Shown here: positions 17,658-25,452 of the stretch, one piece after another
How the letters are laid out: each line of letters starts with the position of its first letter
Numbering within the stretch: the first letter of the stretch is position 1
Notes under the pieces: model-generated
The model's database searches: none
Told to the model about the DNA's origin: nothing
What the model saw: the letters and a program-made list of their open reading frames with translations, nothing else
Position numbers and translations under genes: made by a program
Origin: Streptomyces rapamycinicus NRRL 5491
GTDB taxonomy: Bacteria; Actinomycetota; Actinomycetes; Streptomycetales; Streptomycetaceae
Assembly: GCF_024298965.1 (NCBI RefSeq)
Contig: NZ_CP085193.1
Span: 8,122,001 to 8,186,000 of the forward strand
Reading direction: 5' to 3'
Length of the DNA stretch: 64,000 bases

Positions 17658-18274
17658 CGGGGCCGCCCTTCGTGCTCGGCCGCGGCCGCGCTGGTGAGGG
17701 TCCGCGGTCGGCGCTTCGAGTAGAGCGGCGAGTGGGCGGGGCAGGCGTACGTGGTCCTGTCGACGGCGCCGCCGCTGTCCTCCACGTCGACCGGGATCGC
17801 CTCGTCGGTGGGCAGCTTGCAGCGGTAGCAGAGTTGACGGCCTTCCGGCCTGCGGCCGTACTCGGCACGGTCGGCCTCGGCCAGCGCCCCCCATAGCCTC
17901 CCTGCGTCCGTCAGGTAGTGGTCGGCCGAGAGCGGCACGCGCCAATGGGTGCGGGGGCCCTCCGTCCAGGAGACGGGGGGTACGCCGAGGTAGGTGCTCT
18001 CGTCGGCCAGCTCGGTGAGGACGCGGACCTGCCGCAGGTGCCAACTCGTCTCGGTGCCGACGGCGACGAGCCAGTACAGGGTGCCGTTCTTGTCCTTGAT
18101 GACGGCGCCGGTGGCGTCGCCGAGCAGTTCGAGGGCGCGTTCGCCGACGGTCGGGGCCGCGCGGACGGCGTCCCACCATCTGCCTGCGGGTAACGCCTCG
18201 ACGTCCTCCGTGTTCGGCGGTGTCCACGGCAAGCAACAGGCGGCGTTCGTCTGCACGATTTCCCCCGACGTCAT
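17654..18274 (-). CDS. hypothetical protein, family B copy 1 (206 aa)
   Basis: Begins [20 protein letters not shown]. The conserved core comprises [38 protein letters not shown] and [20 protein letters not shown]. It is shared with 23823-24434 and 47343-47753. The C-terminal third carries two CxxC-like pairs ([12 protein letters not shown] and [10 protein letters not shown]), absent in the shorter 47-kb copy. It is the first gene of a coupled operon (B, A, 81 aa, membrane peptide) and divergent from the XRE-TPR regulator, which may control it through the 18275-18419 region. Confidence 0.7.
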   Translation of the reverse strand: MTSGEIVQTNAACCLPWTPPNTEDVEALPAGRWWDAVRAAPTVGERALELLGDATGAVIKDKNGTLYWLVAVGTETSWHLRQVRVLTELADESTYLGVPPVSWTEGPRTHWRVPLSADHYLTDAGRLWGALAEADRAEYGRRPEGRQLCYRCKLPTDEAIPVDVEDSGGAVDRTTYACPAHSPLYSKRRPRTLTSAAAAEHEGRPR

Positions 18275-18419
18275 CGGTGAAGGACTGGCACACATCGAGA
18301 TTGGTCGTGTGACAGCGATCACGGGATAACCGGCGGGGGTTACCGAGGCGGTAATACGCTCGTTCCCAGCTCGGTACACCACACTGCTTGCGCCTACGAT
18401 CAGGCGGGAAGTTGGCCCC
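18275..18419. promoter_or_regulatory. divergent control region with inverted repeats
   Basis: It lies between the family B operon and the XRE-TPR regulator. It contains TTACC-GAGGC-GGTAA (18340-18354), a perfect 5-bp-arm inverted repeat, and TGGCACAC with GTGTGACA 13 bp apart (18286-18314). Either is a candidate operator for the divergent XRE regulator; the assignment is inference. Confidence 0.45.
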
Positions 18420-19877
18420 ATGGATGCCACCACCCCCGGCCCGCTCGCCCCAGACACCCTCGACAGAGACGACCTGCGCCGAGCCCTGGAAGAGCACGAC
18501 TTCGCCGCAGTGTTCTCCCTGATCAAAAAATGGGGCGGCCTGTCACAGAACAGGATCGCCGCAGCTTGCCAGCTCACCCCAGGCAAGGTCTCCACGATCA
18601 TGAACGGATCAAGCAGAGTCACCTCCATAGAGGTCATCCGCCGGATCGCTGACGGGCTGCGTATCCCCGGGCACCTCGTCGGCCTCGCCCCCCAACCGTG
18701 GGAAAGCATGACCTCCGCACCACAAGAACCGCGGAGGGCGTCCAGGCCCCACACCGAGCAAGGAGATACCGACGCCGTACCGTGGCGGCCAGACGCCACC
18801 GCTGGCATGGCCGCCGACCTCACCAGGAGCGACCTGATGGACCGCCGAGCCGCGACGCGTGCCCTCGCAGGCATCGTCACCGGCGCGCCGCTTCTCGATG
18901 CCCTCGACGGATGGCGCACACCCCCCGCAGCCGACGACCGACCACGCCGTCCCGGGCGCCTGGGCGCTCGCGAGGTGGACGAACTGGAGACCACCGCGCG
19001 CGCCTTCCGCCGATGGGGCCGCGCTGGTGGAGGCGGCCTCTGCCGAAAGGCCGTCGTCGGGCAGCTCGCCGAGGTGACTGCCGCCCTCGACGAACACCAG
19101 GCCCCGGCCATCGAGCGGCGCCTGTACAGCGTCATGGCCGAACTCGCAGGAACGGCGGCCTCCATGTCGTGGGACATCGGCCAGCAGCGCCGTGCCCAGG
19201 ACTACTATCGGCTTGCGCTCCGCGCGGCTCACGCAGGTGGCGATGCCCTCTTCGGCGCAAACGTGCTGGCGGGCATGGCCCGGCAGATGCTGTACCAAGA
19301 TCGGCCACACGACGCTCTCGAACTGGTGCGCCTGGCTCAGGACGGGGCGCGCCGTACTGCTGGTTCCAGACTGCGGGCCATGCTCCACACCCGTGAAGCG
19401 TGGGCCTTGGCCAGCATGGACCGGCCGTCAGGTTTCCGGCGCGCAACCGCGCAGGCGGCCGAGGCACTCAGCTCCGCTGACCGGCGTGAGACCGAGCCAT
19501 ACTGGATCGGCTACTTCAACGACGCCGAGCTTGCCGGGGTCACCGGCGGCAGACTCCTGGAGATGGCCCGTTCCCAGCCCCGTACTTACGCTGACCAGGC
19601 CGCCGACCACATCCGTACCGCCCTGGAACAACGGGGCCCGGAAGCTGGCCGCAGCCACGCCCTGGACTGGATCGGCCTAGCCGAATACGCCTTCCTTCTG
19701 GGTGATATGCAGAGCGGAGCCGACCACGCGCAAAACGCTGTCAATGTCGCGTCCGGCCTTCGATCCGGTCGCGTGCGCGCACAGCTATCACAGCTGTACC
19801 CCTACACAGTCGGCGACGGTGTCCCCCGGGCCGTAGCTGATGTGCGCAGTAGCATCCGGAGCCTGCTGACCGCGTAA
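18420..19877 (+). CDS. XRE-family regulator with TPR-like C-terminal region
   Basis: A 485-residue protein. A helix-turn-helix lies at about residues 40-80 ([20 protein letters not shown], then [20 protein letters not shown]). After a linker come some 300 alanine-rich helical residues resembling tetratricopeptide repeats ([54 protein letters not shown]). This architecture is common among streptomycete regulators that sense a ligand or partner through the TPR part. It is followed after 16 bp by a SLOG-like gene and is divergent from the family B/A operon. A second XRE-TPR/SLOG pair occurs at 47.9-49.8 kb. Confidence 0.8.
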   Translation: MDATTPGPLAPDTLDRDDLRRALEEHDFAAVFSLIKKWGGLSQNRIAAACQLTPGKVSTIMNGSSRVTSIEVIRRIADGLRIPGHLVGLAPQPWESMTSAPQEPRRASRPHTEQGDTDAVPWRPDATAGMAADLTRSDLMDRRAATRALAGIVTGAPLLDALDGWRTPPAADDRPRRPGRLGAREVDELETTARAFRRWGRAGGGGLCRKAVVGQLAEVTAALDEHQAPAIERRLYSVMAELAGTAASMSWDIGQQRRAQDYYRLALRAAHAGGDALFGANVLAGMARQMLYQDRPHDALELVRLAQDGARRTAGSRLRAMLHTREAWALASMDRPSGFRRATAQAAEALSSADRRETEPYWIGYFNDAELAGVTGGRLLEMARSQPRTYADQAADHIRTALEQRGPEAGRSHALDWIGLAEYAFLLGDMQSGADHAQNAVNVASGLRSGRVRAQLSQLYPYTVGDGVPRAVADVRSSIRSLLTA

Positions 19878-19893
19878 CGAGGAAGGCGTAGGC

Positions 19894-20382
19894 GTGACGA
19901 CGATCGCTGTGACCGGGCACATGGACATCACCGACGCATCGGTGCCGTTGGTGCGAGGAGAGCTGGACAAGGTCCTAGCCGCCTATGAGCCCTCCGGCCT
20001 GGTAGGAGTGTCGTGCATCGCGAAGGGCAGTGACAGCCTCTTCGCGGATGCGGTTCTGGCCGCGGGCGGGCGCCTGGCCGTGGTGATTCCTTCGGAGGAC
20101 TATCGGCAGGCGAAGGTGAAGCCAGAGCATGCCGAAACCTTCGACCGGCTCGTCGATGCGGCGGACGAAGTGCTGGTGATGCCTTACGCCACGGCGAACC
20201 GTCAGGCGTACGAAGCGGCGAACGCCGTGCTGTTGAAGCGTGCCGATCGACTGGTGGCGGTGTGGAACGGGCAGCCGCCTACGGGCAAGGGCGGCGGGAC
20301 GGCGGACGTGGTACACCAGGCTCGCGAGGCAGACATCCCCGTGGATGTCGTCTGGCCGGACGGGGCATCCCGCCGGGCATGA
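19894..20382 (+). CDS. SLOG-like Rossmann protein (LOG/YspA type)
   Basis: A 162-residue protein starting at GTG 19894, with GAGGAAGG upstream. VTGHMDITDASVPLVRGEL matches the start of YspA/SLOG-type proteins; CIAKGSDSLFADAVL and GKGGGTADVVHQAREADIPV give the nucleotide-binding Rossmann loops with a GGT motif. SLOG proteins bind or process nucleotide-derived ligands (cytokinin-type LOG enzymes, DprA, and sensors in conflict systems). The catalytic status here is unknown. It is co-transcribed with the XRE-TPR regulator, which suggests the SLOG protein makes or senses the regulator's signal. Confidence 0.75.
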   Translation: MTTIAVTGHMDITDASVPLVRGELDKVLAAYEPSGLVGVSCIAKGSDSLFADAVLAAGGRLAVVIPSEDYRQAKVKPEHAETFDRLVDAADEVLVMPYATANRQAYEAANAVLLKRADRLVAVWNGQPPTGKGGGTADVVHQAREADIPVDVVWPDGASRRA

Positions 20383-20388
20383 CGAAAG

Positions 20389-20422
20389 CCCCCTCGCCCG
20401 GCCCGTAGGCCAGACGAGGGGG
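20389..20422. terminator. hairpin terminator after the SLOG gene
   Basis: CCCCCTCG and CGAGGGGG arms with an inner GGCC/GGCC pairing. It lies 7 bp past the SLOG stop and 20 bp before the convergent phage-type remnant, so it can serve both strands. Confidence 0.75.
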
Positions 20423-20441
20423 TGTCGTGGGGTGTCGTGTA

Positions 20442-20937
20442 TCAGAGGCGGCGGCGGTCCGGCGCGAGCGCGGCTGGCGTGCTTGGGGCATCCGTCGGCT
20501 CCGGCTGAGGCGCGCCATCCCGCCTGCACACCAATGCATCCGGATCATCAGCGGGCGGCTGGAGGCTGTACCCGTCCGGGCAGGACGGTCCCGGCGGCCC
20601 CTGCTCGCCACGGTCGCCCTTCTCACCCCGCTCGCCGGGGAGCGGTACCGGCACCTTGGCCCGCGCCGGGAGATCCTCGATCGCACTCGTGGGATCCGGC
20701 GCAACCGGCGTTTTCCCTGCTGCCTTCACTTGGGCCTCGCAAGGCCCGCACGTCCCCGGCCAGTGTGCTGACAGCGGTACCGCGCCGGTCGGCCTCAGTC
20801 GCCAGCTGGTCTCCGCGGTGGTCCGCGGATGATATGCGCGCCCACACCAGCAGCACCGCCCCGGTGATGGCCACCAGCCAGCATGCGAGCGCGATGGTAC
20901 GCCAACGGTGAGCGAGCGCTGCCTGGGTGCGGGTCAC
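20442..20937 (-). pseudogene. membrane protein with collagen-like tail, frameshifted (phage-type)
   Basis: The reading frame starts at GTG 20937 (GGAGGA upstream) as VTRTQAALAHRWRTIALAC with a transmembrane helix (LVAITGAVLLVWARIS), then DRRGTAVSTLAGDVRALRG. At about 20730 the sensible frame changes by one base, continuing QVKAAGKTPVAPDPTSAIED and a collagen-like GERGEKGDRGEQGPPGPSC stretch to a stop at 20442. An extra C in GGCCCAAGTG explains the break. Such membrane-plus-collagen proteins occur beside actinophage lysis genes. It is probably inactive unless the base is a sequencing error. Confidence 0.6.
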
Positions 20938-21231
20938 GGCTGTCCTCCGAGATGGGTGATGATGCCGCGCAGCCGGGCGTTCTCTGCCTCGGTCCGTGCG
21001 GCGCTCGGCGGCCTCGACGGCCAGGGCCGCGCTCGTCTCCGCAAGCGCGGTGCTCTTCTCGGCGAGCTCGGTCTTCTTCGTCGCCAGCTCTTCCCGCAAC
21101 TGGTCGGTCAAGCTGGTGTACGCGCTGATCGCATTCTCACCGCGCTTGCCCACGAACGTCACCACCGCGGTTGCCAACCCGCCGAGGCCGACGAGCAGTG
21201 CGCCGAGGGCGGTGGCGGTGGTGGCGTCCAA
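20934..21231 (-). pseudogene. small phage-type membrane/coiled-coil protein, frameshifted
   Basis: Begins MDATTATALGALLVGLGGLA with one transmembrane helix, followed by a coiled coil (REELATKKTELAEKSTALAE). A one-base shift at about 20990 takes the frame out of register. In the alternative frame it reads EAENARLRGIITHLGGQP and stops at 20934, exactly overlapping the GTG of the next gene, which strongly suggests the original gene ended there. It belongs to the same lysis-type cassette as the neighbours. Confidence 0.6.
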
Positions 21232-21240
21232 CAGGGCCTC

Positions 21241-21565
21241 CTACTGGGGAAGAGAGCGCGGCGCGGGTCTGGCGCCCACGTTCTGCGCGCGAGCGCTGAT
21301 ACCAGTCGGCTTCCACAGGCCGAAGTGCGTCAGCACACCGATGCCGAACGCGACAAGGGACAGCACAGCGGCGGTGCCCCCGTCGTAGTCCGGGCCGGGA
21401 TTCGCGTACTCGACCACGAAGCCATTGATCGTGCTCAGCGCCGGGAGGAGCACGGCTTTCGCGCTGGAGTTGGTGACGTGGGTGGTGACAAGGCCGACGA
21501 GGACGGGCAAGGACCACGCTGGTGAGCGGGCCGAGCCAGTAGGCGAGGTCGAGATGGACGTCCAT
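21241..21565 (-). pseudogene. holin-like phage membrane protein, frameshifted
   Basis: Begins MDVHLDLAYWLGPLTSVVL, then a one-base insertion at about 21510 breaks the frame. The following frame reads PVLVGLVTTHVTNSSAKAVL, VLSLVAFGIGVLTHFGLWKP and GISARAQNVGARP. Two hydrophobic helices and its position next to the endolysin remnant fit an actinophage holin. Joining the two frames removes the break, so this is a recent lesion or a sequencing error. Confidence 0.6.
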
Positions 21566-21594
21566 GGGAGATCCGTTCGTAGCTGGGGTTGGGG

Positions 21595-21908
21595 TCAGCG
21601 CTTGGGGAGCTTGAGCTTCTGGCCGGGGACGATCTGGTCGGCGTCCTTGAGGCCATTGAGCTTGGCGATCTCGGGCCAGCGCGCGCCGTCGCCGAGCTTC
21701 GAGGCCGCGATCGACCACAGGGTGTCGCCGCGCCCACCTTCTCGATCGCGTCGAGTTGGGCCTCGGTCCAGGGGTCCTTGCCGTTGCCGAGGTTGATGCA
21801 CTCGAAGCCGTAGAAGTGCCGGTTCCCGTCCGTCCCGTTGAGGTTGCCCTTCGTCGGCTTCGGCGGCCGGTCGCCGTAGTCCTCGGCGACGACCCGGGCG
21901 AGCACCAC
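21595..21908 (-). pseudogene. phage endolysin remnant (amidase fragment plus LysM)
   Basis: The first part (GDRPPKPTKGNLNGTDGNRH, FYGFECINLGNGKDPWTEAQ, LDAIEKVG) is a central strip of an amidase-type actinophage endolysin. The frame then shifts and continues GDTLWSIAASKLGDGARWPE and DQIVPGQKLKLPKR, a LysM peptidoglycan-binding domain. The N-terminal catalytic part and the region between the two pieces are missing. It is non-functional debris of a lysis cassette. Confidence 0.7.
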
Positions 21909-21935
21909 CGGCGGGGTCTGGGTTGGCGCGATCTG

Positions 21936-23024
21936 TCAGCCAAGCGGCGTGTCAGGTGAGCGGAGCCATAGGCACTGTCCGCCGGGGGACACGGTCAACC
22001 CGAAGTCGCCGGAGTCCGGGCTGCCGTCGTTCATGTACGCGTCGTGCACGGCGGTGGCCTCGTCCCACAACTGGCGTGGGCCGTACTGCCACACCTCCTC
22101 CTGGGTGACCGTGGCCGCCGACCCGTTTCGATCGTGGAGCCAGATCTGATGTCTGCCGTCGGGTGCTCCATCGGCCATGACCACGCCCGGCAGTTTCGCG
22201 CCCGCGTAGAGCGCGAAGCCGAGGCCGGTCATGGTCTCGGAGGGAAGCGCGCCGGTGCTGCCGCGCCGCCCGGTTCCGCTGTCCACCGGGAGGTCCGGGC
22301 CAGGGCGCTCCGAGCGCATCGGCATGAACCGGGCACCGCCGACGAACCGGCCGGAGGCGACCCCGTCACCGGCCACGTCGAGCCGCACCAGCGTCCCGGA
22401 CCAGAAGTCCCCTGCCAGCGGGGCGACGATGAGCCCGCCCGGCTTGGTCTGCCGTACCCATGCGTACGGGATGCGGCGTGCCGAGCAGGTCGCGGTGATC
22501 CGGTCGTAGGGTGCCCCGGACTCCCACCCTCGTGCGCCGTCGCCCCATACGACGTCGGGGCTGTATCCGGCCTCCTTGATGACCCTTGCTGCCTTCTCCG
22601 CCAGCACCGGATCGACTTCGATGGTGGTGACGTTCCCGCTACCCAGTCGTGCGGCGAGCAGTGCCGCGTTCCAGCCGCTGCCGGTGCCGATCTCCAATAC
22701 GCGCTGCCCGTCGGCGACCTCGAGCGCGGTGAGCATGCGCGCCACCATCGTGGGCATGGAGTTGGACGAGGTCGCGATGCCCGGGCCGTCGCGCTGCCCG
22801 TCGTCCACCTGCGTCACGATCGGCACATCCCGGTAGACGAGGTCCCACCAGGCCGCGTCCGTCGTGACGGGAACGCAGGTGGCCTGCTGCTCCCAGATGT
22901 CGCCCGGGATGAAGTGGTGGCGTGGGACAGCGGCGAAGGCCGGGCGCCATGCGTGCGGGAGTTCGCCGGACGCGGTGAGGGCTTCCAGCAGTGCCGCGTG
23001 ACGTGGCCGCCAGTCTTCGGTCAT
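21936..23024 (-). CDS. PCMT-like methyltransferase of the graspetide-associated (TgmC) type
   Basis: A 362-residue intact protein beginning MTEDWRPRHAALLEAL. The protein-isoaspartate-methyltransferase fold is indicated by AAVPRHHFIP near residue 31, SSNSMPTMVARMLTAL near 86 and the SAM motif VLEIGTGSGWNAALL at 109-123. The C-terminal extension (EEVWQYGPRQLWDEATAVHD, DFGLTVSPGGQCLWL) is like that of methyltransferases encoded beside ATP-grasp peptide ligases, and resembles the broken homologue at 45.3-46.5 kb (GPRDLWAEREPLLAHW, YGLTVSPDGTHTVWLD). No ATP-grasp gene accompanies it here. It lies six bases after a 34-residue proline-rich microprotein. Its substrate could be that peptide; this is inference. 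Confidence 0.8.
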   Translation of the reverse strand: MTEDWRPRHAALLEALTASGELPHAWRPAFAAVPRHHFIPGDIWEQQATCVPVTTDAAWWDLVYRDVPIVTQVDDGQRDGPGIATSSNSMPTMVARMLTALEVADGQRVLEIGTGSGWNAALLAARLGSGNVTTIEVDPVLAEKAARVIKEAGYSPDVVWGDGARGWESGAPYDRITATCSARRIPYAWVRQTKPGGLIVAPLAGDFWSGTLVRLDVAGDGVASGRFVGGARFMPMRSERPGPDLPVDSGTGRRGSTGALPSETMTGLGFALYAGAKLPGVVMADGAPDGRHQIWLHDRNGSAATVTQEEVWQYGPRQLWDEATAVHDAYMNDGSPDSGDFGLTVSPGGQCLWLRSPDTPLG

Positions 23025-23030
23025 GGGCCG

Positions 23031-23135
23031 TCACCTCTCTCGCGGGGGCGGTGTGCCGTCCGGCGGGGGCGGCGGCGGGGGCGTCCACGGCTTGATCGGG
23101 GCGGGATCGCCCTTGTGCTTGTTCTCGGCAGTCAC
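23031..23135 (-). CDS. 34-residue proline-rich microprotein upstream of the PCMT-like gene
   Basis: GTG 23135 is preceded by AGGAGGT six bases upstream, among the best ribosome binding sites in the window. The product is MTAENKHKGDPAPIKPWTP, then a run of prolines, DGTPPPRER and a stop, six bases before the methyltransferase ATG. The coupling indicates a shared function. It could be a leader-like peptide, a RiPP-type substrate with acidic and amide side chains at its N-terminus, or a structural partner. No family is recognised with certainty. Confidence 0.6.
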   Translation of the reverse strand: MTAENKHKGDPAPIKPWTPPPPPPPDGTPPPRER

Positions 23136-23241
23136 AGTTCTACCTCCTGAGTGCGGGCGCTTGGGCGTCCGCGTAAGGCCCGCCCTGGCCGGGCCGTCCT
23201 CACCGATAACGGGGCGGCCGGGGCGGGGGCTTCTCTGTGTG

Positions 23242-23283
23242 GGACTCCGGCCCCCGGGATCCCCATCTCGGGGGCCGGAGTCC
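23242..23283. terminator. conserved island hairpin, copy 2
   Basis: An 18-bp stem with one mismatch (GGACTCCGGCCCCCGGGA against TCTCGGGGGCCGGAGTCC) and a six-base loop TCCCCA, starting one base past the stop of the 23284 frame. It is nearly identical to the hairpin at 16734-16776. Confidence 0.75.
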
Positions 23284-23826
23284 CTACCCTGCGGCCGGCG
23301 GCCGTGTGCCTGGCTGCGTCGACCGCAGGGTGCCCAGGGGCGGGCCGCTGGCGCCCTCGTTCCGGTACGGGGGCCCGGAACACCAGCGATCCACCCGGTC
23401 TACGGGATGGGGGTGCTCGCGAAGCAGAGCCAGACCGCGAGCACCAGTAGCGCGGGGACCGCGCAGAGCAGGAGACCCATGCGGGCGGCGCGGTAGGCGA
23501 GCAGCCCGGCCCGCAGGGCGAGCGGCCTTCGGCGGTGCCTCATCCGGCACCTCCCGGGCTCGGCCTTCCCCGGGGGGTGGGGGCGGCTGCTCGCCACCAC
23601 CCGGCTGAGCTGCACGAGCCTCGCTGCGCAGTGGTCGGCACACGTACAGTTCGAGGTTCTCCTTGGTGACGCCCCCGCAGGTCCACTCGACCGTGCCGAG
23701 CAGCTGGTCAGCGAACAGCCGCCGCCCGCACAGGGCGCGGTTCCAGCCCCGTGGTTGAGGGCCGGTCAGGGTTTCGGGGTCTGGCAGTTCGATGCCCGGG
23801 AGCAGGGAGGACCGGCAGGTCGTCAT
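23284..23826 (-). CDS. cysteine-rich hypothetical protein, family A copy 2 (180 aa)
   Basis: Begins MTTCRSSLLPGIELPDPETL. The core TGPQPRGWNRALCGRRLFAD, LLGTVEWTCGG and LELYVCRPLRSEA is shared with 47101-47346, whose product ends soon after CRPL. Here the frame continues through a proline-rich segment (EQPPPPPGEGRAREVPDEAP) and the low-complexity sequence to the hairpin, overlapping the membrane peptide gene in another frame. One of the core cysteines seen in the other copies is Arg here (WNRALC). The ATG overlaps the family B stop. The long C-terminus may not be functional. Confidence 0.55.
   Translation of the reverse strand: MTTCRSSLLPGIELPDPETLTGPQPRGWNRALCGRRLFADQLLGTVEWTCGGVTKENLELYVCRPLRSEARAAQPGGGEQPPPPPGEGRAREVPDEAPPKAARPAGRAARLPRRPHGSPALRGPRATGARGLALLREHPHPVDRVDRWCSGPPYRNEGASGPPLGTLRSTQPGTRPPAAG
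23400..23543 (-). CDS. small basic membrane protein, copy 2 (47 aa)
   Basis: MRHRRRPLALRAGLLAYRAA is followed by a hydrophobic helix ending ALLVLAVWLCFASTPIP and a TAG stop. It is the counterpart of the ATG-17041 frame of copy 1 and conserved at the protein level, which supports translation. It starts inside the family A frame, so the two overlap in different frames. It is probably a single-pass inner-membrane peptide of unknown function. Confidence 0.55.
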   Translation of the reverse strand: MRHRRRPLALRAGLLAYRAARMGLLLCAVPALLVLAVWLCFASTPIP

Positions 23827-24434
23827 CGGATCTGCCCCTCGTGCTCGGTTGCGGCGGCGCTGGTGAGGGTCCGCGGTTGGCGCTTCGAGTAGAGCGGTGC
23901 GTGGGCGGGGCAGCCATAGGTGACCTTGCCGACGTCGCCGCCGCCCTCCACCTCGACCGGGACCGGCTCGTCAGTCGGGAGTTGGCAGTGATAGCAGAGC
24001 TGCCTGCCGTCCGGTTCTGGGCCGAGGACGTCGTCGAGAGCCTGGCTCAGGGCAGTGAGTAGACGCTTGATGTCGGTCAGATACCGGTCCGGGCCGAGCG
24101 GGATCCGCCAGTATGTCCGGTGCTCAGCCCCCCAGGAGGCAGGTGGTACGCCGAGGAGAGTGCCCTCGTCGGCAAGTTCGGTGAGGACGCGGACCTGGCG
24201 CATGCGCCAGCTGCGGACGGTTGAAGTGCCGATGCCGGTCAACCAGTACGTCTTGCCGTAGGTGTCGTCCTGGATGACGGCGCCGGACTGGTCACCGAGC
24301 AGTTCCAGGGCGCGGTCCGCGACGGCTGTGGGCGCGGAGACGGCGTCCCACCATTTGCCCACCGGTAACACCTCGACGTCCTCGGTGTTCGGCGGTGTCC
24401 ACCACGGGAGGGCTCGGGCGGTAGTAGTGGCCAT
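23823..24434 (-). CDS. hypothetical protein, family B copy 2 (203 aa)
   Basis: Begins [20 protein letters not shown]. It shares WWDAVSAPTAVADRALELLG, GAVIQDDTYGKTYWLTGIG, TYWRIPLGPDRYLTDIKRLL and the cysteine pairs LCYHCQLPTDEP and YGCPAHAPLY with copy 1. It lies upstream of, and is translationally coupled to, family A copy 2. It is divergent from the 87-residue gene of the DUF6879/DUF5753 cassette, with TGCA-type palindromes between them. Function is unknown; the cysteine pairs suggest a metal site in the C-terminal third. Confidence 0.7.
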   Translation of the reverse strand: MATTTARALPWWTPPNTEDVEVLPVGKWWDAVSAPTAVADRALELLGDQSGAVIQDDTYGKTYWLTGIGTSTVRSWRMRQVRVLTELADEGTLLGVPPASWGAEHRTYWRIPLGPDRYLTDIKRLLTALSQALDDVLGPEPDGRQLCYHCQLPTDEPVPVEVEGGGDVGKVTYGCPAHAPLYSKRQPRTLTSAAATEHEGQIR

Positions 24435-24539
24435 GCTGGCGCTCCTTGTGGCGTTGGCCGCGCCCCGGGAGGCTCTGCCGCCTCCGCCAGGGTGTCGTTG
24501 TAACCCTCGACGCTAGGAATGCGCGTATGGCCCATCTAG

Positions 24540-24664
24540 CGATGTGCAGATTTGTGCACCATGCCTACTCGAACGAGTGGCATGCGGCGTCCCTCTCTTG
24601 ACGGGCTACTCACCGTGGTTGACGGTGTTGCACACAAATGCACAACACATTGACGGAGGCGGTC
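24540..24664. promoter_or_regulatory. divergent control region with two TGCA-N6-TGCA palindromes
   Basis: TGCA-GATTTG-TGCA at 24544-24557 and TGCA-CACAAA-TGCA at 24629-24642 share an extended TGTGCA arm in opposite orientation. They bracket TTGACGG-type -35 candidates between family B copy 2 and the DUF6879/DUF5753 operon. They are likely operators of the XRE-DUF5753 regulator encoded at 25453; that assignment is inference. Confidence 0.5.
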
Positions 24665-24928
24665 ATGTCATCGCTACTGTTCATCGGTATCGACCCCAAC
24701 ACCGGGGACAAACAGAGTCCCACGGTGTGGGTTGACCAGGACAAACAGGAACTCGTCTTCCAGGGCTGGAAGCCGGGCCCCGAGCTTGAAGCACAATGCG
24801 CCGCGTTCGAGGTGCCGGGCCACGCCAAGGGCATCCCGGACAACGAGGCCGTGATCCGTATCCCCGCCAGGATGGTGCACATGATCCGGGAGGCTTGCGA
24901 TGCCGTCGAGCGCACCGACATTCGATGA
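24665..24928 (+). CDS. small hypothetical protein of a DUF6879/DUF5753 cassette (87 aa)
   Basis: The ATG at 24665 is chosen over 24638 because GGAGG lies six bases upstream. The product begins MSSLLFIGIDPNTGDKQSPT and contains VWVDQDKQELVFQGWKPGPE and IRIPARMVHMIREACDAVE. Small acidic proteins of this kind accompany XRE-DUF5753 regulators in streptomycetes. It overlaps the DUF6879 gene by 29 bp. No biochemical function is known to me. Confidence 0.7.
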   Translation: MSSLLFIGIDPNTGDKQSPTVWVDQDKQELVFQGWKPGPELEAQCAAFEVPGHAKGIPDNEAVIRIPARMVHMIREACDAVERTDIR

Positions 24929-25427
24929 GCTGATCGCCAATTGCACGCGCTCCGCCGTGCACCTGGAGATGCGGGACGCCTACGCCGTCGACTACGAGGA
25001 GGGCCCGTTCGCCGCATGGAGCAAGGGTTTCCGCCACGACCCGGCGGACCGCGAGTCCTGGTGGCGTCCGTGGCTCGACTTGATCCAGGAGACCGTAGGC
25101 CGCGGCATCGTGGTGCGTCGGGCCCGTATCGTGTCCGAGCCGGTCAGCGAGTACACCCGTTTCCTGTACGACGGCACGTTCACGAACGTCGCGGCCGGCG
25201 AACAGGTGCGGTGGCTGCCTCGCCGCCGGGCCTCCGACATCGCCTTGCCCGGCAACGACTTTTGGCTGTTCGACGACCAGTGGGTCCACTGGAACCACTT
25301 CGCTGGTGACGGGTCGTGGACCGGTGAGGAGATCACCGACGACCCGGCCGCAGCCAAGCTGTGCGTGGAAGCATTCGAAACGGTGTGGACACGCGCCACC
25401 CCGCACGACCAGTACGACATCCACTGA
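24900..25427 (+). CDS. DUF6879 family protein
   Basis: A 175-residue protein beginning MPSSAPTFDELIANCTRSAV. GGGAGG lies about six bases upstream of ATG 24900, inside the preceding gene. Family features are RDAYAVDYEEGPFAAWSKG, VVRRARIVSEPVSEYTRFLY, VRWLPRRRASDIALPGNDFW and LFDDQWVHWNHFAGDG. DUF6879 proteins are encoded next to XRE-DUF5753 regulators, are sometimes called SAV_6107-like or DUF397-system partners, and probably modulate them. It is 25 bp upstream of that regulator here. Confidence 0.85.
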   Translation: MPSSAPTFDELIANCTRSAVHLEMRDAYAVDYEEGPFAAWSKGFRHDPADRESWWRPWLDLIQETVGRGIVVRRARIVSEPVSEYTRFLYDGTFTNVAAGEQVRWLPRRRASDIALPGNDFWLFDDQWVHWNHFAGDGSWTGEEITDDPAAAKLCVEAFETVWTRATPHDQYDIH

Positions 25428-25452
25428 CAGCGCGCACCGGACAGGCCAGCTC

